Of a stretch of 5,648 bases of DNA, positions 1-4,954 are shown in pieces. The translations under genes and the position numbers were made by a program. A model generated the notes under the pieces. That model made no database searches and was not told where the DNA came from. It was given only the letters and a program-made list of their open reading frames with translations. Positions within the stretch are counted from its first letter, which is position 1. Each line of letters opens with the position of its first letter. Source of the stretch: Candidatus Tenderia sp. (GTDB taxonomy: Bacteria; Pseudomonadota; Gammaproteobacteria; Tenderiales; Tenderiaceae); assembly GCA_030148045.1 (NCBI GenBank), contig JASBUE010000211.1, positions 1 through 5,648 of the forward strand, read 5' to 3'.

Positions 1-226
1 GGTACAGCAGTTCGCGGCCCAAATAGGCCTGTATCAGCTGCTGGCGGGTCTGGGGAGAATTGAGGTCGGCCTTCGGATTCTTGATCTTGGCATAAATGAT
101 CAGTTCGGAGGTCATGATCGGTTCGCCATTGACGGTGGCAACCTGTTTGTCATTGTCGGCGGCGAAAGAGATAGACACTGCGCAGGTCAGAAACAAGGCG
201 GAGATCGACTTGGATAATGGTTGCAT
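1..226 (-). CDS. Exported parvulin-type peptidyl-prolyl cis-trans isomerase, N-terminal part (runs off left edge)
   Basis: Only the first 75 codons are present; the gene continues beyond position 1. The protein starts MQPLSKSISALFLTCA, a short basic region then a hydrophobic core ending near FAA (residues 21-23), which reads as a Sec signal peptide cleaved before DNDK. The mature start has VATVNGEPIMTSEL (about residues 29-42) followed by a glutamine-rich helix (QTRQQLIQAYLGRELLY). This is the typical N-terminal chaperone segment of SurA/PpiC/PrsA-like proteins. The predicted role is folding of exported proteins in the periplasm. The catalytic rotamase domain is outside the window, so the isomerase call rests on family resemblance. 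The start is the ATG at 226-224, preceded by AAGGA with about 8 nt spacing. It lies 32 nt after bolA and is probably the distal gene of the same leftward operon. Confidence 0.8.
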   Translation of the reverse strand, partial: MQPLSKSISALFLTCAVSISFAADNDKQVATVNGEPIMTSELIIYAKIKNPKADLNSPQTRQQLIQAYLGRELLY

Positions 227-258
227 CTTTATCGTCCTTAAAGGTTTTGTAGTGATGG

Positions 259-537
259 TTATGCGGGCGTATTCGCCTGTTCGGCAGTACTGCTCGCTTC
301 GATGCTGAGGGCATGGATTTCCGACTGCATCAGGTCGCCGACCGCATCAAAGACCAGTCGGTGGCGCTGCAGCAGGGTTTTGCCCTCGAAGGCGTCAGAC
401 ACAATACGCACGGTGTAGTGACCACCGGTGGCGCCGTGTCCGGCATGCAGATGGCTGTCATCAATCAGCTCCAGGCTTTGCGGTCTGAGGGCGTCTTCGA
501 TGCGTTGGCGGATAAGTTGTTCCCGTTCGGTTGGCAT
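259..537 (-). CDS. bolA: BolA family protein
   Basis: The 92-residue product is a full-length BolA-like protein. Visible family marks are the histidine-rich loop SHLHAGHG (residues 28-35), followed by GGHYTVRIVSDAFEGKTLLQRHR (residues 38-60), which is the invariant core of the fold, and the IHAL segment near residues 74-77. BolA proteins partner monothiol glutaredoxins through a [2Fe-2S] cluster held partly by conserved histidines (H29/H31 and H75 are candidates). They act in iron-sulfur trafficking, and in E. coli BolA affects morphology and stress responses. No cysteine is present, which fits the BolA rather than the cysteine-containing BolA-H class. The ATG directly follows the yciI stop codon (TAAATG), implying coupled translation; AAAGG lies about 10 nt upstream. 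Whether it is the true E. coli BolA orthologue or a BolA paralogue cannot be settled here. Confidence 0.9.
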   Translation of the reverse strand: MPTEREQLIRQRIEDALRPQSLELIDDSHLHAGHGATGGHYTVRIVSDAFEGKTLLQRHRLVFDAVGDLMQSEIHALSIEASSTAEQANTPA

Positions 538-837
538 TTACGGCAATACCTTTCTGAAAGGCTTAATGGTAACACTCTCATACACCCCGGCTGCAACATA
601 GGGGTCCTGGTCGGCCCAGTCCTGTGCCGCCTCCAGCGATTCGAACTCGGCCACGATCAGACTGCCGCTGAATCCCGCCGGGCCGGGGTCCGCGCTATCG
701 ATGGCGGGAAAAGGCCCGGCCAGCAGCAGGCGACCTTCCTGTTTCAGCTGCTCAAGCCGTTGCAGGTGATCGGGGCGCACCGCCAGGCGTTTGTCGAGAC
801 TATTGTCAGCGTCGTGGCCGATGATCGCATATAACAT
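538..837 (-). CDS. yciI: YciI family protein
   Basis: The 99-residue protein matches E. coli YciI closely in length and text as I remember it. It has the MLYAIIGHDADNSLDKRL start, the VRPDHLQRLEQLKQEGRLLLAGP block (residues 20-42), GFSGS (residues 55-59), the FESLEAAQDWADQDPYVAAGVYE stretch and the ending IKPFRKVLP. The fold is a small ferredoxin-like dimer. The conserved H24 and D9 have been proposed as active-site residues, but no substrate is established, so no reaction should be assigned. The ATG at 837-835 overlaps the yciB stop codon by one base (TAATG) and follows a strong Shine-Dalgarno sequence lying inside the yciB 3' end. The stop codon abuts the bolA start. It is the second gene of the leftward operon. 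Confidence 0.93.
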   Translation of the reverse strand: MLYAIIGHDADNSLDKRLAVRPDHLQRLEQLKQEGRLLLAGPFPAIDSADPGPAGFSGSLIVAEFESLEAAQDWADQDPYVAAGVYESVTIKPFRKVLP

Positions 838-1394
838 TACGGCTCCTCCTCGGAGTTTGCGGATTTCGGTTCCTTGATGTAACGACCGATGAAAAAGGCC
901 TGGCCGATGATGAAGAGGAAGGTCAGGCCGATCATTCCGAAAAGCTTGAAGTTGACCCAGGTCGCCTCGTCGAAGTTGTAGGCGACATAGAGATTGAGGA
1001 AACCGAGGAATATAAAGAAAACCGACCAGGCGATGTTCAGGCGCGGCCAGATATAGGAAGGCAATTCCACGTTCGCTTCCATCATGCGCTGCACGATGGT
1101 TTTTCCGCCGATGAAGTGGCTACCGATAAAGACCACCGCGAAGGCCCAATTGACAAGCGAAGGCTTCCACATGATGAAGGTCGGATCCTGCAGCGCCAGG
1201 GTGGCCCCACCCAGTACAACGATGAGCAGCAGCGTAATGACATGCATCTTTTCGACGCGGCGGTGCTGCAGCCAGAACCAGCCCACCTGAACGAAGGAGG
1301 CGACGATGGCCACGGCTGTGGCGACGTAGATATCGTAGGCTTTATAGGCGATGAAAAACAGCAGAATAGGGAAAAAGTCAAACAGGAATTTCAT
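837..1394 (-). CDS. yciB: Inner-membrane septation/envelope protein A (YciB)
   Basis: The 185-residue protein is the usual size for YciB (IspA/IspZ). It is strongly hydrophobic, with membrane segments at roughly residues 7-20, 23-43, 51-68, 82-97, 120-139 and 150-170. Family hallmarks are DFFPILLFF near the N-terminus (residues 6-14), QDPTFIMWKPS (residues 69-79), GGKTIVQRMM (residues 96-105) and PRLNIAWSVFF (residues 117-127). A charged tail (IKEPKSANSEEEP) ends the protein. E. coli YciB sits in the cytoplasmic membrane and interacts with cell elongation and division proteins; Shigella mutants were described as septation defective. Its molecular activity is not known. The start is ATG at 1394-1392, with GAGGA four bases upstream. 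It is the first gene of the leftward operon and is divergent from the PHP gene. Confidence 0.95.
   Translation of the reverse strand: MKFLFDFFPILLFFIAYKAYDIYVATAVAIVASFVQVGWFWLQHRRVEKMHVITLLLIVVLGGATLALQDPTFIMWKPSLVNWAFAVVFIGSHFIGGKTIVQRMMEANVELPSYIWPRLNIAWSVFFIFLGFLNLYVAYNFDEATWVNFKLFGMIGLTFLFIIGQAFFIGRYIKEPKSANSEEEP
843..850 (-). promoter_or_regulatory. Shine-Dalgarno of yciI inside the yciB 3' end
   Basis: On the minus strand this reads AGGAGGAG, five bases before the yciI ATG. The same bases encode the acidic Glu-Glu tail of YciB (ending EEEP). This is a direct case of a ribosome binding site embedded in the upstream gene, and it fixes the yciI start. Confidence 0.75.
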
Positions 1395-1491
1395 GAAGTC
1401 CTCGACATCTCAAGGGAGGCAGAATTGGTCTCGCTAAATACGGTCAAAGATTCTATCATAGGCCGCTTTCTGTATATATGGCGTGAATTAA
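1395..1491. promoter_or_regulatory. Divergent intergenic region with probable promoters for the yciB and rnm operons
   Basis: These 97 bases separate two divergent starts and are visibly more AT-rich than the flanking genes, so promoters for both directions are expected here. Leftward, the minus strand contains TATGATAGAAT (1451-1461), which offers overlapping -10-like hexamers, and GAGGA just before the yciB ATG. Rightward, TATATA at 1473-1478 could be a -10, with TTCTAT (1451-1456) as a poor -35 at 16-bp spacing. That would put the RNA start only a few bases before the rnm ATG. No good -35 was found for either direction. The exact elements are guesses; only the location is well supported. 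Confidence 0.4.
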
Positions 1492-2346
1492 ATGGGAACC
1501 GGCAGATACAAACAGTACGATCTGCACTGTCATTCAACCGCTTCCGACGGCGAGCTTTCACCGACGGCGCTGGTGGAATACGCCGTGAAAAACGGAGTGG
1601 AGGTGTTGGCACTGACCGATCATGACGTCACCGACGGTCTGGTCGAGGCCGCCGCGGCGGCGCGCCGCCACGAACTGGATTTCGTCACCGGGGTGGAGAT
1701 CTCAGTGAGCTGGGATAAACATCTGCTCCATATCGTCGGCCTGGATTTCGATGTCAATGACGCCGCCTTGCAGCAGGGGCTGGCGGAGCTGCGCCAGCAA
1801 CGCGGTGCGCGCGCCGCCGAGATGGCTCGGCGTTTGGACAAGCTTGGTTTTGACGGCAGTTTGGATGGTGCCGGGCGTTTCGCCAACGGCCGGATCCTGA
1901 GTCGTACCCATTTCGCCCGCCACCTGCACGCCTCCGGCCATGTCAGAACCATGCAGGAAGCCTTCGACCGTTACCTCGGCGCCGGCAAGCCCGCCTATGT
2001 GAAGAGCGAATGGACCAGTCTGGGCGAGGCGGTGGAGTGGATCAGCGCGGCTGGCGGGCAGGCGGTGATCGCCCATCCCGGCCGCTACAAGCTGTCCGCC
2101 ACCAAGCTGCGCCGTCTGATCGAGGAGTTCAAGGCCGCCGGCGGCCGGGGGCTGGAGGTCATTTCCGGCAGTCAGGACAGCAATATGACCCGCAATCTGG
2201 CGGACTATGTGCGCCGCTATGAACTTTACGCCTCGCTCGGTTCTGATTATCACGGCCCCAGCCAGACCTGGCGCCACATGGGCCGCTTGCCACCGCTGCC
2301 GGAGGGTTGCGAACCCATCTGGCGATTGTGGCAGGGGCAGCCATGA
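1492..2346 (+). CDS. rnm: PHP-domain 5'-3' exoribonuclease (RNase AM, YciV/TrpH type)
   Basis: The 284-residue protein has the full set of PHP metal-binding motifs: DLHCHSTASDG (H12, H14, D19), LTDHD (D43, H44), TGVEIS (E69), H80 in LLHIVG, H195 in AHPGRY, and SDYH (D252, H254) near the C-terminus. Length and motif order match E. coli YciV, renamed RNase AM. That enzyme trims the 5' ends of 5S, 16S and 23S rRNA precursors and can degrade short oligonucleotides and 3',5'-bisphosphonucleotides. It is predicted cytoplasmic with a multi-metal (probably Mn) active site. The start is certain, because an in-frame TAA directly precedes the ATG and the first metal motif follows at residue 10. There is no recognisable Shine-Dalgarno. 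The stop overlaps the yciO start (ATGA), the same pairing as yciV-yciO in E. coli. Confidence 0.92.
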   Translation: MGTGRYKQYDLHCHSTASDGELSPTALVEYAVKNGVEVLALTDHDVTDGLVEAAAAARRHELDFVTGVEISVSWDKHLLHIVGLDFDVNDAALQQGLAELRQQRGARAAEMARRLDKLGFDGSLDGAGRFANGRILSRTHFARHLHASGHVRTMQEAFDRYLGAGKPAYVKSEWTSLGEAVEWISAAGGQAVIAHPGRYKLSATKLRRLIEEFKAAGGRGLEVISGSQDSNMTRNLADYVRRYELYASLGSDYHGPSQTWRHMGRLPPLPEGCEPIWRLWQGQP

Positions 2347-2963
2347 GTCAGTTTTTCCAGATCCACCCCGAGACGCCGCAGCCGCGCCTGATTCGCGGCG
2401 CGGTGGAGATCATCCGGCAGGGTGGGGTGGTGATCTACCCGACCGACTCCTGCTACGCCTTCGGCTGCCAGATCGGCAATAAAAAGGCCGTGGAACGCAT
2501 TCGCCAGATTCGCCGCCTCGACGATAAACACAACTTAACCCTGATGTGCCGGGATCTCTCCGAGATGTCGGACTACGCCATGATCGACAACATCGCCTAT
2601 CGTCTCATCAAAGGTATTACCCCCGGTCCCTACACTTTCGTCCTGCCGGCCATGAAGATCGTCCCTAAACGTCTGCTGCACCCCAAGCGCAAGACCATCG
2701 GTGTCAGGATGCCGGACAATGCCATCGCCCTGGCCCTGCTGGAGGAGCTGGGGGAGCCGATCCTGAGTTCGACCATGATTCTGCCGGACGATGAGTTCCC
2801 CATGATCGATCCCTATGACATGCGCGACACGGTGGGCAGCCAGGTCGATCTGATCATCGACGGCGGCTACTGCGGCCTGGAGCCCACCACCGTAATCGAG
2901 ATGCTGGACGAGGGGCCGGTGGTGGTGCGGCGCGGCAAGGGCGCCGACGAGTTGGTGTTTTAA
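2343..2963 (+). CDS. yciO: L-threonylcarbamoyladenylate synthase-family protein YciO
   Basis: The 206-residue protein belongs to the Sua5/YciO/YrdC family. It begins MSQFFQIHPETPQPRLI, nearly the E. coli YciO start. It then shows GGVVIYPTDSCYAFGC (residues 27-42), the LTLMCRDLSEMSDYA block, GPYTFVLPA, a basic KRKTIGVRMP nucleotide-binding segment, SSTMILP, and a C-terminal VDLIIDGGYCG...TTVIEM...VVVRRGKG. The family fold binds ATP and RNA. The TsaC/Sua5 members make threonylcarbamoyl-AMP for tRNA t6A37, while the cellular role of YciO itself is unsettled, so t6A synthesis should not be assumed. I chose the ATG at 2343, which overlaps the preceding stop by 4 nt. An in-frame TTG at 2307 would add 12 residues that have no family support. 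CAGGGG just upstream is a modest ribosome site. Confidence 0.94.
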   Translation: MSQFFQIHPETPQPRLIRGAVEIIRQGGVVIYPTDSCYAFGCQIGNKKAVERIRQIRRLDDKHNLTLMCRDLSEMSDYAMIDNIAYRLIKGITPGPYTFVLPAMKIVPKRLLHPKRKTIGVRMPDNAIALALLEELGEPILSSTMILPDDEFPMIDPYDMRDTVGSQVDLIIDGGYCGLEPTTVIEMLDEGPVVVRRGKGADELVF

Positions 2964-3051
2964 ACTTCAAGTAAATTGCCACAAACTCTTTGTAAGTTGC
3001 TTTATTTGGATAATAAACAGCCCGGTCACGGGAAAGGGGTATACTGCTGCG
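2964..3051 (+). promoter_or_regulatory. AT-rich intergenic region, probable promoter of the M50 protease-trpS-scpA block
   Basis: This 88-bp gap breaks the tight spacing of the plus-strand genes and is markedly AT-rich in its first two thirds. It contains several promoter-like pieces: TTGCCA at 2976-2981 (five of six matches to the -35 consensus), GATAAT at 3009-3014, and TATACT at 3040-3045 only six bases before the protease ATG. None forms a well-spaced -35/-10 pair, so the promoter assignment is inferential. A small inverted repeat, ACAAA-CTC-TTTGT at 2981-2993, is too weak to call a terminator. CCCG-GTCA-CGGG at 3021-3032 is a short GC hairpin with no T tract. Confidence 0.4.
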
Positions 3052-3708
3052 ATGTCGGAATTAAATCTGGTACAGAAGATTGTGGTTTGGGCGCTGCCGA
3101 TCCTGTTCGCCATAACTGTACACGAGGTCGCCCACGGCTGGGTAGCGCGCCGGCTGGGCGACCCCACCGCCTTCATGATGGGACGCCTGACCTTGAATCC
3201 GCTCAGGCATATCGATCCCATCGGCACCGTGCTGGTACCGCTGATCTTTTTGCTGCTGCCGGGCAATTTCATCTTCGGCTGGGCCAAACCGGTGCCGGTC
3301 ACCTGGGAGAACCTGCGCAAGCCCAAGCGCGATATGGCGCTGGTGGCGCTGGCCGGCCCCACGTCCAACCTGTTGATGGCCATTGGCTGGGGACTGGCGG
3401 CCAAGCTCGGCTATCTGCTTGCAGGTCAGTTTCCCTTCGCCGGCCTGCCCATGATCTACATGGGCAGCGCCGGCATTCTGATTAACGTCATTTTAATGGT
3501 GTTAAATTTGTTACCATTACCGCCCCTGGACGGCGGCCGCGTCGTGGCCGGCATTCTACCCGGACCGCTGGCCTACAAATATTCGCGCATCGAACCCTAC
3601 GGTTTCGTGATCCTGCTGCTACTGCTGTTCACCGGTCTGCTGGGCAGCCTGCTGTGGCCTGTGGTACAGGGCATAATGCAGCTGCTGTATAGTGTGCTGG
3701 CGTTATAA
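3052..3708 (+). CDS. Site-2 protease family (M50) membrane metalloprotease
   Basis: The 218-residue protein is almost entirely hydrophobic and carries both zinc-site motifs of M50 intramembrane proteases. HEVAH is at residues 24-28 inside the first membrane helix, and NLLPLPPLDGGR is at residues 152-163 (D160 the expected third zinc ligand). Other family marks are GRLTLNPLRHIDPIGT (residues 44-59), FGWAKPVPV (75-83) and LAGPTSN (100-106). It has no PDZ domain, unlike RseP, so it belongs to the short 'site-2 protease family' group (YwhC-like, FtsH-unrelated) whose substrates are mostly unknown. It presumably cuts membrane-spanning segments of inner-membrane proteins. There is no in-frame start upstream, so ATG 3052 is the first possible start; the nearest purine-rich run (GGGAAAGGGG) ends 12 nt upstream. 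A TTA-rich, AT-rich patch encodes the second motif. trpS follows after 28 nt. Confidence 0.93.
   Translation: MSELNLVQKIVVWALPILFAITVHEVAHGWVARRLGDPTAFMMGRLTLNPLRHIDPIGTVLVPLIFLLLPGNFIFGWAKPVPVTWENLRKPKRDMALVALAGPTSNLLMAIGWGLAAKLGYLLAGQFPFAGLPMIYMGSAGILINVILMVLNLLPLPPLDGGRVVAGILPGPLAYKYSRIEPYGFVILLLLLFTGLLGSLLWPVVQGIMQLLYSVLAL
3481..3520 (+). other. TTA-rich, AT-rich patch over the second M50 active-site motif
   Basis: By direct count 10 of these 40 bases are G or C, against GC-rich sequence on both sides. Leucine is written TTA four times between codons 148 and 156, whereas the rest of the gene mainly uses CTG. The patch encodes the helix leading into NLLPLPPLDGG. Confidence 0.65.
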
Positions 3709-3721
3709 GACTAACGGAAGT

Positions 3722-3732
3722 AAGGAAGAGAG
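3722..3732 (+). promoter_or_regulatory. Shine-Dalgarno of trpS that supports the TTG start
   Basis: The purine run AAGGAAGAGAG ends four bases before the TTG at 3737, with AAGGA centred about 12 bases upstream and GGAAG closer. No ATG in the same frame exists between the protease stop and residue 15 of the synthetase. The alternative GTG at 3692 lies inside the protease gene and has no such site. Confidence 0.7.
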
Positions 3733-3736
3733 CACT

Positions 3737-4954
3737 TTGAACACGGTTCCAAATCAGCAACAGCGCGTCCTGTCCGGCATGCGTCCGACCGGCAGGCTGC
3801 ATCTTGGGCACTATCATGGGGTACTCAAAAACTGGATTCAGCTGCAGCATGAGTACGACTGTTTTTTCTTTGTGGCGGACTGGCATGCCCTGACCACGGA
3901 ATACGAAAACACCGCCATCATCGCCAACAACGTCTGGGAAATGGTGATTGACTGGCTCGCCGCCGGGGTAAATCCCGGCTCGGCCAAAATTTTCATCCAG
4001 TCGCAAGTGCCGGAACACGCCGAGTTGCACCTGTTGCTGGGCATGATGACGCCGCTGGGCTGGCTGGAGCGCGTGCCCACCTACAAGGACCAGCAGGAAA
4101 AACTGAAAGAGAAAGACATGGCCACCTACGGTTTCCTCGGCTATCCGCTGCTGCAGAGCGCCGACATCCTGATCTACAAGGCCGGTCTGGTGCCGGTGGG
4201 GGAGGACCAGGTGGTCCATGTGGAGCTGACCCGCGAGGTGGCGCGCCGTTTCAACCACCTGTATGGCCGCGAGCCCGGTTTCGAGGACAAGGCGGCTGCC
4301 GCAGCCAAGAAAATGGGAAAGAAAAACTCAAATATTTATAATGAGTTAAGAAATAAATTTCAAGAAAAAGGTGATAATGAGGCGCTGCAGACGGCGCGCG
4401 CCCTGTTGGAGGCGCAGCAGAATATCACCCTCAGCGACAAGGAAAGACTCTTCGGCTATCTGGAGGGAGGGGGTAGAATAATCCTGCCCGAGCCGCAGCC
4501 GCTGTTGACCCGGGCCTCCAAGATGCCCGGGCTGGACGGCCAGAAGATGTCCAAGTCCTATGGCAATACCATCGGCCTGCGCGAAGCGCCGGCCGAGGTG
4601 GAGAAAAAGCTGCGCACCATGCCCACCGATCCGGCGCGGGTGCGGCGCAGCGATCCGGGCGATCCGGATAAGTGCCCGGTGTGGCCGTTGCACCAGGTCT
4701 ATTCCAATGACGAGGTCAAGGCCTGGGTCCAGGAAGGTTGCCGCAGCGCCGGCATCGGCTGCCTCGAATGCAAGCAGCCGGTGATCGACCAGGTGGTCCA
4801 GGAGCAGGCCCCCATGCGCGAGCGCGCCAAGGAATTTGTGGGCAATCCGAACCTTGTCCGCAATGTGGTCAATGAGGGGAATGAACAGGCCAGGGACGTG
4901 GCGCGCAAGACCTTGGAAGAGGTACGTCAATCCATGGGCCTGGAGTATCGATGA
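3737..4954 (+). CDS. trpS: Tryptophanyl-tRNA synthetase, long form with predicted Fe-S cysteine motif
   Basis: This 405-residue class I synthetase charges tRNA-Trp with tryptophan. It has SGMRPTGRLHLGHYHG (the HIGH signature at H22-H25), FFFVADWHAL, YPLLQSADILIY, VPVGEDQVVHVELTREVARRFN and GQKMSKS (K270-S274). It is about 70 residues longer than E. coli TrpS (334). Most of the extra length lies between the Rossmann fold and KMSKS (about residues 180-255), in a charged helical stretch plus GYLEGGGRIILPEPQPLL. Cysteines C313, C335, C342 and C345 form C-x21-C-x6-C-x2-C, resembling the [4Fe-4S] motif known in Thermotoga TrpRS; cluster binding here is inferred. I chose the TTG start because of its Shine-Dalgarno and the position of the first motif. 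Its stop overlaps the scpA start by 4 nt. Codons 195-215 are strikingly AT-rich. Confidence 0.95.
   Translation: MNTVPNQQQRVLSGMRPTGRLHLGHYHGVLKNWIQLQHEYDCFFFVADWHALTTEYENTAIIANNVWEMVIDWLAAGVNPGSAKIFIQSQVPEHAELHLLLGMMTPLGWLERVPTYKDQQEKLKEKDMATYGFLGYPLLQSADILIYKAGLVPVGEDQVVHVELTREVARRFNHLYGREPGFEDKAAAAAKKMGKKNSNIYNELRNKFQEKGDNEALQTARALLEAQQNITLSDKERLFGYLEGGGRIILPEPQPLLTRASKMPGLDGQKMSKSYGNTIGLREAPAEVEKKLRTMPTDPARVRRSDPGDPDKCPVWPLHQVYSNDEVKAWVQEGCRSAGIGCLECKQPVIDQVVQEQAPMRERAKEFVGNPNLVRNVVNEGNEQARDVARKTLEEVRQSMGLEYR
4309..4380 (+). other. AT-rich island inside trpS
   Basis: From 4321 to 4380 only 12 of 60 bases are G or C, by direct count, while the surrounding coding sequence is clearly GC-rich. 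The reading frame stays intact and encodes a Lys/Asn-rich helix (NSNIYNELRNKFQEKGDNE). It uses TTA, AGA, AAT, ATT and TAT codons that are scarce elsewhere in the gene. The island falls inside the segment that makes this TrpS longer than the E. coli enzyme. Confidence 0.7.

Noticed and set aside
313..834. Long open frame of 173 codons on the plus strand opposite bolA and yciI
   Set aside because: It is entirely antisense to two well-recognised genes and shows no family motif. GC-rich coding DNA commonly leaves such open shadow frames.
1702..2277. 191-codon minus-strand open frame opposite rnm, and similar ones opposite trpS (3629-4258, 4346-4930)
   Set aside because: The opposite strand carries complete, motif-rich enzymes. 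The antisense products have low-complexity composition with no recognisable domain.
2307..2342. Upstream TTG start for yciO adding 12 residues
   Set aside because: The extension overlaps rnm more deeply and has no family counterpart. MSQFF at 2343 matches the known YciO start and gives the common ATGA junction.
2981..2993. Inverted repeat ACAAA-CTC-TTTGT after yciO as a terminator
   Set aside because: The stem has only five mostly A-T pairs and the following T-rich stretch is interrupted. It could not be defended as an intrinsic terminator.
3692..3736. GTG start for trpS adding 15 residues
   Set aside because: It lies inside the end of the protease gene without a ribosome site. The TTG at 3737 has a clear one and begins just before the conserved region.
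4649..4668. Tandem CGATCCGG repeat in trpS
   Set aside because: It encodes the conserved SDPGDPD segment and appears twice only. It is explained by the repeated Asp-Pro codons rather than by a repeat element.
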